Part shown: in pieces, positions 1-6,178 of the stretch
How the letters are laid out: every line of letters begins with the position of its first letter
Position numbering within the stretch: the first letter of the stretch is position 1
Source of the DNA: a bacterium
GTDB lineage: Bacteria > UBA9089 > JASEGY01
Direction of reading: 5' to 3'
DNA length: 11,109 bases
Assembly: GCA_030019105.1 (NCBI GenBank)
Contig: JASEGY010000024.1
Coordinates: forward strand, 1,704 to 12,812
The notes under the pieces: generated by a model
Told to the model about the DNA's origin: nothing
Database searches by the model: none
Seen by the model: the letters and a program-made list of their open reading frames with translations, nothing else
Made by a program: the position numbers and the translations under genes

Positions 1-136
1 GAGGGCAGAATACAGATGGCGGAATAAGAAAATCCGCAATCCGCAATCCGCAATCCGCAATAAGAAAGGGCGGAGGGCAGAATACAGATGGCGGAATAAG
101 AAAATCCGCAATCCGCAATCCGCAATCCGAAATTGA
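1..136. repeat. 72-bp direct duplication carrying CCGCAAT heptamer arrays
   Basis: Bases 1-57 recur without mismatch at 73-129, a period of 72 bp. Each copy ends in a run of the 7-bp word CCGCAAT (about 31-60 and 103-129). The array ends four bases before the flhA start codon, so it forms the immediate leader of that gene. The same word returns before flhF (2441-2459) and, in inverted form, after flhG (4838-4878). Any opposing arm lies outside the window to the left. Confidence 0.9.
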
Positions 137-139
137 GAG

Positions 140-2212
140 ATGGCTGTTGCTGCTGAGGCGATGCCCAGGCCTAATTGGATGAAAAATGCTGATGTCCTGG
201 TGGCGATAGGTATTATTACTATCGTCTTCATGATGATCATCCCTATGCCGCCCTTTTTGCTGGACATACTTATTTCCTTCAATATAATGATAGCGGTTAT
301 GGTTATTCTGACGACCATCTATCTTGTTAAGGCTATTGAATTTGCTGTCTTCCCATCTTTGCTGCTGGTGTCTACTGTTTTCCGGCTGGGTTTAAATGTT
401 TCTACCACCCGACTGATCCTTCTCGGACGCGGGGAAGAAATCGGCCTGATCAAGGCCTTTGGCACTTTTGTTGTGGCCGGGAATTATGTGGTGGGGGTTG
501 TTATCTTCCTGATTTTGGTCCTGATCCAGTTTCTGGTCATTGTTAAGGGAACGACGAGGGTTTCTGAAGTAGCGGCCAGATTTACCCTCGATGCCATGCC
601 TGGTAAGCAAATGGCCATTGATGCTGATTTGAATGCCGGCCTTATTACCGAAAAGGAAGCTATTGTCCGTCGCGCGGAGATTCGACGTGAGGCAGATTTT
701 TATGGGGCGATGGATGGTGCGGCTAAGTTTGTTCAGGGAGATGTTATTGCCGGGTTGATCATTACCGTGGTTAATATCCTCGGTGGTTTCATTATTGGTT
801 CATGGATGCTGGGGATGCCTGTGGCGGATGCAGCCCGGAGTTTTACCCTGCTTACGGTTGGAGACGGATTAGTCACTCAGATCCCGGCCTTGCTTATTTC
901 AGTGGCGACCGGTTTGATTGTCACCCGAGCTGCTTCAGAAGCGAATCTGGGCGCAGACCTTACTTCGCAGCTTTTGAACAGGCCGAAGGTTCTTTGGATT
1001 TCGGCCGGAACTTTGGCCTTTCTGGCTTTTACCCCTCTGCCAACTTTTCCTCTTCTTTCTCTGGCTATTGGAGCCGGTTTTCTGGCTTATGTTATGCAGC
1101 GTGAGGCCAGGGTCGGGGAGGAGGTCTTAGAGGAAGAGAAGAAGAAGGAAGAGGTCGCGCGCGCTAAAAAACCGGAGAGCGTGGTGTCACTCTTAAAGCC
1201 GGAGGCAATGGAACTCAATATCGGTTACAGTCTTATCCCGCTGGTAGATCCTGAACAGGGGGGAGACTTACTGGAGAGGGTTACCATGATCCGGCGCCAG
1301 TGTGCTCTCGATATGGGCATTATTGTCCCACCTATCAGGATCAGAGACAATATGCAGCTTAAACCTAATAGCTACTCTATTATGATTAAGGGAGTAGAAG
1401 TGGCTGGAGGAACAATCAGGGGTGACCATTATTTGGCTATGAATCCCGGTACGGTAACAGAAGAATTGAAAGGAGAAGCGACAATTGAGCCGGCCTTTGG
1501 TCTGCCGGCCATCTGGATTACTGAGGATCAGCGGGAACGCGCAGAAATGCTCGGATACACTGTGGTCGATCCACCTTCTATTGTCGCGACTCACTTGACT
1601 GAGATTGTAAAACGTAATGCCTCTCAGCTCCTGGGACGACAGGAAACCCAGGAGTTATTGGATAATATCAAAGAAAACTATCCGGCGGTAGTGAACGAAT
1701 TGATTCCCGGCCTGCTTTCCTTAGGTGAGGTTCAAAAGGTGCTCCATAATTTACTTGATGAAGGCATATCTATCAGAGACCTGGTGACTATCCTCGAGTC
1801 ATTAGCTGATTATGCCCCGAAGATAAAAGACACCGGGGCCTTAACCGAACATGCCCGGGCAGGTATGAGTCGTCAGATATGCAATAGATATAAAACTCCT
1901 GAAGGGACATTGCCGGTTATTACCCTGGATCCAAAGTTAGAAGAGACGGTTTCACAGGGTATTCAGGAAACAAGAGAGGGGCCTCAGCTCGTTTTAGAGC
2001 CTTCGATTATCCGGCGGATTATTGCTTCTCTTTCCGGGGAGATGAAAAAGGCGGCTTCTATCCGTTATGAAGTGATTCTCCTTTGTTCACCACAAATTAG
2101 AAGGCAGGTCAGGGAGATGACCAAGCGGGTAGCTCCAAACCTGATTGTTTTATCTTATGCTGAAGTATCACCCGATGTTGAGGTAGAATATATCGGGATG
2201 GTCAAGATATAA
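140..2212 (+). CDS. flhA: Flagellar biosynthesis protein FlhA (type III export gate)
   Basis: FlhA is the large inner-membrane subunit of the flagellar type III export gate; it couples proton flow to export and docks chaperone-substrate complexes through its cytosolic domain. The 690-residue product has the family's usual length. About eight hydrophobic segments are visible (roughly 19-37, 41-62, 66-84, 111-135, 203-225, 241-263, 285-303, 305-319). The conserved cytoplasmic loop at 137-201 contains TRVSEVAARFTLDAMPGKQM and the following acidic DADLNAG stretch. A charged linker (325-345, rich in E and K) leads to the cytosolic domain at 350-690, with family-typical HARAGMSRQI near 571-580. The ATG at 140 has only a weak purine run before it (GAGAG). 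In-frame ATGs at 161 and 179 are possible alternatives, but all lie before the first membrane helix. flhB, its usual partner, is not in the window and may lie to the left. Confidence 0.97.
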   Translation: MAVAAEAMPRPNWMKNADVLVAIGIITIVFMMIIPMPPFLLDILISFNIMIAVMVILTTIYLVKAIEFAVFPSLLLVSTVFRLGLNVSTTRLILLGRGEEIGLIKAFGTFVVAGNYVVGVVIFLILVLIQFLVIVKGTTRVSEVAARFTLDAMPGKQMAIDADLNAGLITEKEAIVRRAEIRREADFYGAMDGAAKFVQGDVIAGLIITVVNILGGFIIGSWMLGMPVADAARSFTLLTVGDGLVTQIPALLISVATGLIVTRAASEANLGADLTSQLLNRPKVLWISAGTLAFLAFTPLPTFPLLSLAIGAGFLAYVMQREARVGEEVLEEEKKKEEVARAKKPESVVSLLKPEAMELNIGYSLIPLVDPEQGGDLLERVTMIRRQCALDMGIIVPPIRIRDNMQLKPNSYSIMIKGVEVAGGTIRGDHYLAMNPGTVTEELKGEATIEPAFGLPAIWITEDQRERAEMLGYTVVDPPSIVATHLTEIVKRNASQLLGRQETQELLDNIKENYPAVVNELIPGLLSLGEVQKVLHNLLDEGISIRDLVTILESLADYAPKIKDTGALTEHARAGMSRQICNRYKTPEGTLPVITLDPKLEETVSQGIQETREGPQLVLEPSIIRRIIASLSGEMKKAASIRYEVILLCSPQIRRQVREMTKRVAPNLIVLSYAEVSPDVEVEYIGMVKI

Positions 2213-2224
2213 TTTCGGATTTCG

Positions 2225-2414
2225 GGCATCGTTTCATTCAGCCTGGAAATTGTTGGAGATCGGTTTACACTTTTGGGGAGTTTAGGCTTTAGCCTTTCAT
2301 AAATGAAATCCTAAAGGATTAACTCCAAAGAAGTTGCGTAGCCTAATTTAAATTCGGCCATGCACTCCGCTTCAAAAGTGTAAAGCTGTCATTTGGGCGA
2401 TTTGAAACGATGCC
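2225..2414. repeat. Nested palindrome with the GGAGTTTAGGC...AACTCC core (copy A)
   Basis: Three inverted-repeat layers sit one inside another. The outer 12-bp pair is GGCATCGTTTCA (2225-2236) with its exact complement at 2403-2414. The middle 12-bp pair is TTTACACTTTTG (2264-2275) with its exact complement at 2373-2384. The inner core at 2277-2326 is an imperfect hairpin with arms of about 24 nt and a two-base loop. The core recurs after flhF (3738-3790) and, inverted and interrupted, after flhG (5261-5505). There is no T-run, so it does not look like a simple intrinsic terminator. Confidence 0.85.
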
Positions 2415-2437
2415 GGATTTCGGAATGCGGGATGAAT

Positions 2438-2460
2438 AATCCGCAATCCGCAATCCGAAA
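2438..2460. repeat. CCGCAAT heptamer array before flhF
   Basis: Nearly three units of the 7-bp word CCGCAAT, the same as at the left edge of the window, end just before the flhF ribosome-binding site. A looser inverted partner may be the ATTTCGG-type words directly after flhA (2213-2225). Confidence 0.75.
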
Positions 2461-2465
2461 TCAAA

Positions 2466-2473
2466 AGGGGGGT
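2466..2473 (+). promoter_or_regulatory. Ribosome-binding site of flhF
   Basis: The run AGGGGGGT stands seven bases before the ATG at 2481 and is separated from it by an AT-rich stretch. A second ATG directly follows at 2484, and the site cannot distinguish between the two. Confidence 0.6.
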
Positions 2474-2480
2474 ATTTTTT

Positions 2481-3668
2481 ATGATGAAGTATAAGACCTA
2501 TACGGCTGAGACCTTGCCGCAGGCTATCTTGAAGATGACGATGGATCTTGGGAAAGAGGCCATTATGGTTAATCACCGGAACATCCGTCAAGGCGGGATT
2601 TTGGGTTTCTTTTCAAAACTTATGGTTGAAGTAACGGCTGCTTTACCGTCCCGCTTAAATCCGAGAATAAACCAGTCTTCCCAGGAGAAGGTTATCCCTC
2701 CTCCTCCAGTTTCGCGCAAGCCTGTGGAGGAAAAACCACCTTTGACTAAGGTTTATTCTCCCCCTAAATCTACGGCCGGCATTAATGAAAAAGCTGAGTT
2801 TAACCTGATACATCAGGAGATCAAGGAGCTTAAAGGCAAGCTTGACTTGTTGGTAACTCAGCGGCAAGTTGGTGACCGGCATGTCTGTCCTGACCAGGGT
2901 GGGGAATTTTATCGATGTATGGTCGAAAATGGACTTGAAAGCAAGCTCTCTGAGCGGTTGCTTCAAGACCTCAATGGCTCGTTAGAATCGGGTGATAAAG
3001 AAGGGATACGAAGAGAGTTGGTTGGCCGCTTAGAAAAGTTGATTGAAGTTGGCTCTGATCCCTGGATAGAGGAAGAAGATGGGAGGCCAAGAGTGGCGGC
3101 CTTAGTGGGGCCGACCGGTGTGGGTAAGACTACTACGCTGGCCAAGTTAGCGGCTGATTTTGCCTTCCATCAGCAACGCAAGGTAGCCTTGATTACGGTT
3201 GATACCTATCGAATAGCTGCGGTGGAGCAACTTAAGACCTTTGCTGAAATACTTGGGGTTCCCTTGAAAGTGGTTTTTACTCCGAATGAGTTCAGCGCGG
3301 CTATTGGTGGTTTTTCTGACTACGATTTGGTCCTGATTGACACAGCCGGCCGGAGTCAACGGAATACTATTCAGATGACTGAGCTTAAAAATTTCATTGG
3401 CATGGCGGGACACAAATTATCGACTTATTTACTGCTTTCTGCCACCACTAAATATAGAGACCTTCTAAATATTGTGGATAACTTTCAGAAGATTTCTTTT
3501 GATCGGATTATCTTTACTAAAATGGATGAAACAATCACTTTTGGTTCTATGATAAGTTTGCTGGCTGAAGTGAAAAAACCTTTGAGTTATGTGACTACGG
3601 GGCAGAATGTTCCGGAAGATATAGAGGTGGCCGATGCGGCCAAATTGGCTAATATGGTCTTGCAGTAA
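2481..3668 (+). CDS. flhF: Flagellar biosynthesis GTPase FlhF (SRP family)
   Basis: FlhF is an SRP-type GTPase that helps set flagellar position and early assembly at the membrane. The 395-residue product has the family layout. An N-terminal basic region (1-55) includes the family-typical FFSKLMVEVTAA at 43-54. A proline-rich variable linker (60-125) follows, then the N domain (about 140-195) and the G domain (203-395). GTPase motifs are P-loop GPTGVGKTT (210-218), DTYR (241-244), DTAGR (287-291) and TKMDET (346-351), where the family commonly has TKLDET. flhG, its ATPase partner, is the next gene, but the two are 264 bases apart with a repeat between them, whereas in most genomes they are adjacent or overlapping. 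The start is the first of two consecutive ATGs; translation could begin at 2484 instead. Confidence 0.96.
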   Translation: MMKYKTYTAETLPQAILKMTMDLGKEAIMVNHRNIRQGGILGFFSKLMVEVTAALPSRLNPRINQSSQEKVIPPPPVSRKPVEEKPPLTKVYSPPKSTAGINEKAEFNLIHQEIKELKGKLDLLVTQRQVGDRHVCPDQGGEFYRCMVENGLESKLSERLLQDLNGSLESGDKEGIRRELVGRLEKLIEVGSDPWIEEEDGRPRVAALVGPTGVGKTTTLAKLAADFAFHQQRKVALITVDTYRIAAVEQLKTFAEILGVPLKVVFTPNEFSAAIGGFSDYDLVLIDTAGRSQRNTIQMTELKNFIGMAGHKLSTYLLLSATTKYRDLLNIVDNFQKISFDRIIFTKMDETITFGSMISLLAEVKKPLSYVTTGQNVPEDIEVADAAKLANMVLQ

Positions 3669-3892
3669 TAGGAAATGGGAAAATAGGAAATGGGAAGTAT
3701 AGTGCTTAAGAAAAAGATTTTGGGGTTAGTTGTAATTGGAGTTTAGGCTTTAGCCTTTCATAACTAATGAAATCCTAAAGGATTAACTCCAAAAGCTACA
3801 TAACTTATGTTGAATTCGCTTGCCCCAAAATATTTATCTTAAAAGCTATAGCTTGATGCACTTCCTATTTCCCATTTCTTATTTCCTATTTT
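3669..3892. repeat. Dispersed palindromic element (copy B) inside a heptamer-type hairpin
   Basis: The outer arms are tandem words of the GGAAATG/GGGAAAA type (3669-3697) and their complement TTTCCCATTTC-type words (3861-3892). Inside lies an imperfect palindrome of about 155 bp. Its outer stem runs from 3696-3725 (ending TTTTGGGG) to 3823-3854 (beginning CCCCAAAA). Its inner core at 3738-3790 matches copy A and, inverted, the interrupted copy C at 5122-5546. The layering suggests that a palindromic element sits inside an older hairpin, or that both grew together. Confidence 0.85.
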
Positions 3893-3932
3893 AACTGGCC
3901 GAAACGATGAACAAGGCCGAAAGGAGAAAGAT

Positions 3933-4829
3933 ATGGCTGACCAGGCACAGGGATTAAGAGAATTAGCCAGAGAAAAAAATGTCGGCAATGATGGTAATGG
4001 CAGCGGTGAAAAACCAAATTCTTCTTGTCGCATACTAACGGTGACCTCCGGAAAGGGAGGGGTAGGCAAGACTAACATAGCGGCTAACCTGGCTATTGCC
4101 TTTGCCCAGGCTGGAAGGCAGACCCTGATTATGGATGCTGATTTAGGGTTGGCTAATGTGAATGTTATCCTTGGCCTTATCCCACCACCTAAGTATAATT
4201 TATCGCATGTGGTCGGCGGGAAAAAAAAGATTCAAGAAATCATTACTAATGGCCCTGCCGGGATTAGACTTATTGCCGGCGCTACCGGTGTAACTGAAGT
4301 GGCTAATCTCTCTCAGGATGAACGGGATGAATTTGTTTTGGGTCTTAGCAGTTTAGCTGATTCTATTGATTATCTTATCTTTGATACTGGGGCAGGTCTT
4401 TCTCCTAATGTCTTGAGTTTTGTCCTGGCTGCGGATGAGATTATCCTGGTAACAACTCCTGAACCAACAGCTATCGCTGATGCCTACGGCATGGTGAAGG
4501 CTGTCTGTCACCACAATATAGAGGCCAATATAAAATTGGTGGTTAATAGGGTTAGTTCAGTAATAGAGGGAAAGAAGGTCGCTGATAGGATTGTCAATAT
4601 TGCGGGACAGTTTCTTAATATTCGCGTGGAGGTATTGGGCTATATTTTAGAGGACAATTTAGTGATAAAGTCTGTTCGTCAACAGAAGCCCTTTTTTCTT
4701 GCCTATCCCAGGTCTAAGGCCGCTTATGGTGTGGCTCATATAATGGCTAAACTGATCCAGTCTCCTGAGACTGAGCCTGGTAATGGCAATGGCTTGCATG
4801 GTTTTTTTAAGCGTTTATTAGGAAGCTAG
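3933..4829 (+). CDS. flhG: Flagellar number regulator FlhG (MinD-like ATPase; YlxH/FleN)
   Basis: FlhG is a MinD/ParA-type ATPase that limits flagellar number and stimulates the FlhF GTPase. The 298-residue product begins with DQAQGLR (3-9), matching the DQAxxLR activation motif through which FlhG stimulates FlhF. The deviant Walker A motif is SGKGGVGKTN (39-48), switch I is DADLGLANV (68-76), and Walker B is YLIFDTGAG (147-155), followed by TTPEPTAIADAY (174-185). The C-terminal GLHGFFKRLLGS (287-298) is an amphipathic helix of the MinD/FlhG membrane-targeting type. The ATG at 3933 has a clear AAGGAG (3921-3926) six bases before it. Residues 10-30 form a short polar, Gly/Asn-rich tether between the activation motif and the ATPase core. 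Confidence 0.96.
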   Translation: MADQAQGLRELAREKNVGNDGNGSGEKPNSSCRILTVTSGKGGVGKTNIAANLAIAFAQAGRQTLIMDADLGLANVNVILGLIPPPKYNLSHVVGGKKKIQEIITNGPAGIRLIAGATGVTEVANLSQDERDEFVLGLSSLADSIDYLIFDTGAGLSPNVLSFVLAADEIILVTTPEPTAIADAYGMVKAVCHHNIEANIKLVVNRVSSVIEGKKVADRIVNIAGQFLNIRVEVLGYILEDNLVIKSVRQQKPFFLAYPRSKAAYGVAHIMAKLIQSPETEPGNGNGLHGFFKRLLGS

Positions 4830-4835
4830 TCAATT

Positions 4836-5062
4836 GTGGATTTCGGATTGTGGATTGCGGATTGGGGATTGCGGATTATCTCCCTAAATTTCGCTCTCAT
4901 TCCCACGCTCTGCGTGAAAACGCTAGGCAAGACGCTCTGCGTCAAATGATAACCGGTAATAGATTTACCAGACGCAGAGCGTCGAATGGTTGTGTTCCCA
5001 CACAGAGCGTGGGAATAAGGAAATATGGTGTTCCCCCTTCCCCAATACGCAATCCGCGATCC
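4836..5062. repeat. Multi-layer hairpin built from GGATTGC heptamers and CGCTCTGCG words
   Basis: The outer arms are GGATTGC-type heptamers (4838-4878) facing ACGCAATCCGCGATCC (about 5046-5061). Inside are three further stems: 4899-4916 with 4999-5016 (18 bp, one mismatch), 4931-4943 with 4971-4983 (13 bp, perfect) and 4955-4959 with 4965-4969. The 9-mer CGCTCTGCG or its near complement appears in all four middle arms. Open frames cross this stretch on both strands, but they simply read the two arms of the palindrome and have no recognisable protein. Confidence 0.85.
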
Positions 5063-5089
5063 AAAATGCTCTGCCGCCCTAAATTTTGG

Positions 5090-5118
5090 TTGACTCATTT
5101 TGAAAAAAATGTTATAGT
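5090..5118 (+). promoter_or_regulatory. Candidate sigma-70-type promoter
   Basis: TTGACT (5090-5095), a 17-base spacer and TATAGT (5113-5118) match the housekeeping promoter consensus well. The site lies in the longest gene-free stretch, just left of the dispersed element. It could supply transcription to the downstream half of the cluster (5701 onward) or only to the repeat region. The call rests on sequence match alone, and in AT-rich DNA such matches arise by chance. Confidence 0.4.
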
Positions 5119-5139
5119 TGAATATAGCTTTTAAGGTAA

Positions 5140-5260
5140 CTATAGCTCTTAAGATAAATATTTTGGGGTAGGTGAATTCAAGATAGACTATGTAGCTTTC
5201 TATAGCTCTTAAGATAAATATTTTGGGGTAGGTGAATTCAAGATAGACTATGTAGCTTTC
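5140..5260. repeat. Perfect 60-bp tandem duplication
   Basis: Bases 5141-5200 and 5201-5260 are identical; each starts TATAGCTCTTAAG and includes ATTTTGGGGTAGGTG. The unit corresponds to the left arm of the dispersed element, so one arm has been doubled relative to copy B. The absence of any mismatch points to a recent event. Confidence 0.95.
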
Positions 5261-5277
5261 GGAGTTAATCCTTTAGG

Positions 5278-5462
5278 GTAACTACTCAGCCACCAGATAT
5301 TGATTTTTGAAGTTCCTAAACCACAATATATTGTGGTTTGTCTACTTTTGTGGGTTACATAGAAAGCCATTTTTTAGGAATTTTTGCTAAGTTTTAAACA
5401 TCCAACCACAATATGTTGTGGTTCTAATATGCAAGACCACTATATAGAGGCTGAGTAGTTAC
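5278..5462. mobile_element. 185-bp MITE with IS66-like ends and 8-bp target duplication
   Basis: The terminal inverted repeats are GTAACTACTCAGCC (5278-5291) and its exact complement (5449-5462). They are flanked by the perfect 8-bp duplication CCTTTAGG at 5270-5277 and 5463-5470. Removing the element and one copy of the duplication restores the core of the dispersed palindrome as seen after flhF, so an empty site is available for comparison. IS66-family elements are known for ends starting GTAA and 8-bp target duplications; the assignment rests on those two traits. There is no room for a transposase, so movement would need one in trans. Inside are two near-identical palindromes around CCACAATAT (5318-5339 and 5404-5423) and an 8-bp inverted pair (5313-5320 with 5373-5380). 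Confidence 0.8.
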
Positions 5463-5546
5463 CCTTTAGGATTTCATTAGTTATGAAAGGCTAAAGCCTA
5501 AAGTCCAAAGGATAACGAACCCCAAAATCTTTTTCATGAAGTCTAT

Positions 5547-5695
5547 ACTACTCAGGTTATCAGGTTCAAAGGTTCACGGTTCACGGTTAGTTGCCTTATT
5601 GCTCTCTAACCTTGAACCTTGAACCTTGAACCGTGAACCGTGAACCCTGGAACTATGAACCTCGAACCTTTGAACCTGATAACCTGAGTAGTTAC
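5547..5695. repeat. Inverted repeat with 28-bp perfect arms and GAACC-type heptamers
   Basis: Bases 5547-5574 are the exact complement of 5665-5692. Between them lie 7-bp words: GGTTCAC units on the left and TTGAACC/GTGAACC units (5609-5646) on the right, which together lengthen the stem. The right end, CTGAGTAGTTAC (5684-5695), equals the right end of the nearby MITE. The left end shares ACTACTCAG but lacks the GTA start, and no flanking duplication is visible. It may be a degraded or hybrid element with the same termini. Confidence 0.85.
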
Positions 5696-5700
5696 AGATT

Positions 5701-6036
5701 ATGATTATGATCAAGTGGGGAAGTCTTTATTTAGCCGGCTTTGCGGCTGTCTTAACCGGATTTATTACCGGGATCAAATTTTGGAGCGTGATTACTCCTA
5801 TTCATCTGAGTGGGATTATTTTTGTTCGGATAGGGATAATTTCGATTATCTTTTACCTCTTAGGCCGGATGGTCGGATGGATATTTAGAAGATATGTGCC
5901 GGAGCTAATAGATGTCTTTACCAGAGCGGGGGAAATAGTAGAAGCGAAACCAGTAGAACAGGGTGCTTCATTAATAGAGGATGAAGGGGTTCCGTCTTCT
6001 CCTCTGGGAGATGTAGTAATGGAAGGAAAGATATAA
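5701..6036 (+). CDS. Small membrane protein of unknown function, two transmembrane helices
   Basis: A 111-residue product that I do not recognise. Two hydrophobic helices are visible (about 8-28 and 37-60), followed by a basic patch (FRRYVP, 62-67) and an acidic, polar tail (70-111). Basic residues after helix 2 and the short loop suggest a hairpin with both ends in the cytoplasm. Its position in the flagellar cluster, with reading direction shared by its neighbours, supports it being real, as do the membrane pattern and the ordinary composition. No ribosome-binding site precedes the ATG at 5701, which lies just six bases after the repeat; the ATG at 5707 is an alternative start. A flagellar role is inferred from context only. 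Confidence 0.6.
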   Translation: MIMIKWGSLYLAGFAAVLTGFITGIKFWSVITPIHLSGIIFVRIGIISIIFYLLGRMVGWIFRRYVPELIDVFTRAGEIVEAKPVEQGASLIEDEGVPSSPLGDVVMEGKI

Positions 6037-6048
6037 CGTAACCGTGGC

Positions 6049-6136
6049 AGGTTGTAGGTTGCAAGTTGTAAGTTGCAGGTTGTAAGTTAAAGGGCACGCC
6101 GTGGGCGTGTCGCCTAACTTACAACTTACAACCTTA
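6049..6136. repeat. AGGTTGT heptamer hairpin
   Basis: Six 7-bp words of the type AGGTTGT, AAGTTGC and AAGTTGT run from 6049 to about 6089. The inverted arm of the same words, TAACTTACAACTTACAACC, lies at 6115-6133. The apex is a second GC-rich stem, GGCACGCC (6093-6100) with GGCGTGTC (6104-6111). No T-run follows. Confidence 0.85.
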
Positions 6137-6163
6137 TAGATTTGCCCCGGGTTGAAGATACGT

Positions 6164-6170
6164 GGAAAGG
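6164..6170 (+). promoter_or_regulatory. Ribosome-binding site fixing the start at 6179
   Basis: GGAAAGG ends eight bases before the ATG at 6179. The upstream in-frame TTG at 6152 has no such site, so the ATG is preferred. Confidence 0.6.
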
Positions 6171-6178
6171 ATAGTTTC

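Larger units (their letters stand above)
5122..5546 (-). repeat. Dispersed palindromic element, inverted copy C, expanded and interrupted
   Basis: Read on the - strand this matches copy B (3696-3854) over most of its length, including the CCCCAAAATCTTTTTC end (5520-5535) and the central core (5261-5277 plus 5471-5505). It differs by a 60-bp tandem duplication on its left side and by a 185-bp insertion in the core. Without those and the added 8-bp target copy its length is about 172 bp, close to copy B. Confidence 0.8.

Noticed and set aside
392..1594. Long open frames overlapping flhA in other frames
   Set aside because: They are shadows of the flhA coding sequence, whose family motifs are continuous through the region.
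4826..5134. Open frames of about 90 residues on both strands after flhG
   Set aside because: They read opposite arms of the same palindrome, have repeat-derived composition, no ribosome-binding site and no recognisable protein features.
6090..6136. Intrinsic terminator at the GC-rich hairpin after the small membrane protein
   Set aside because: The stem is plausible but no T-run follows on either side, and the sequence is part of the larger heptamer hairpin. The same absence of T-runs applies to the other gap hairpins.
6152..6178. TTG start nine codons upstream for the UBA-like protein
   Set aside because: No ribosome-binding site before it, whereas ATG 6179 has GGAAAGG at good spacing.
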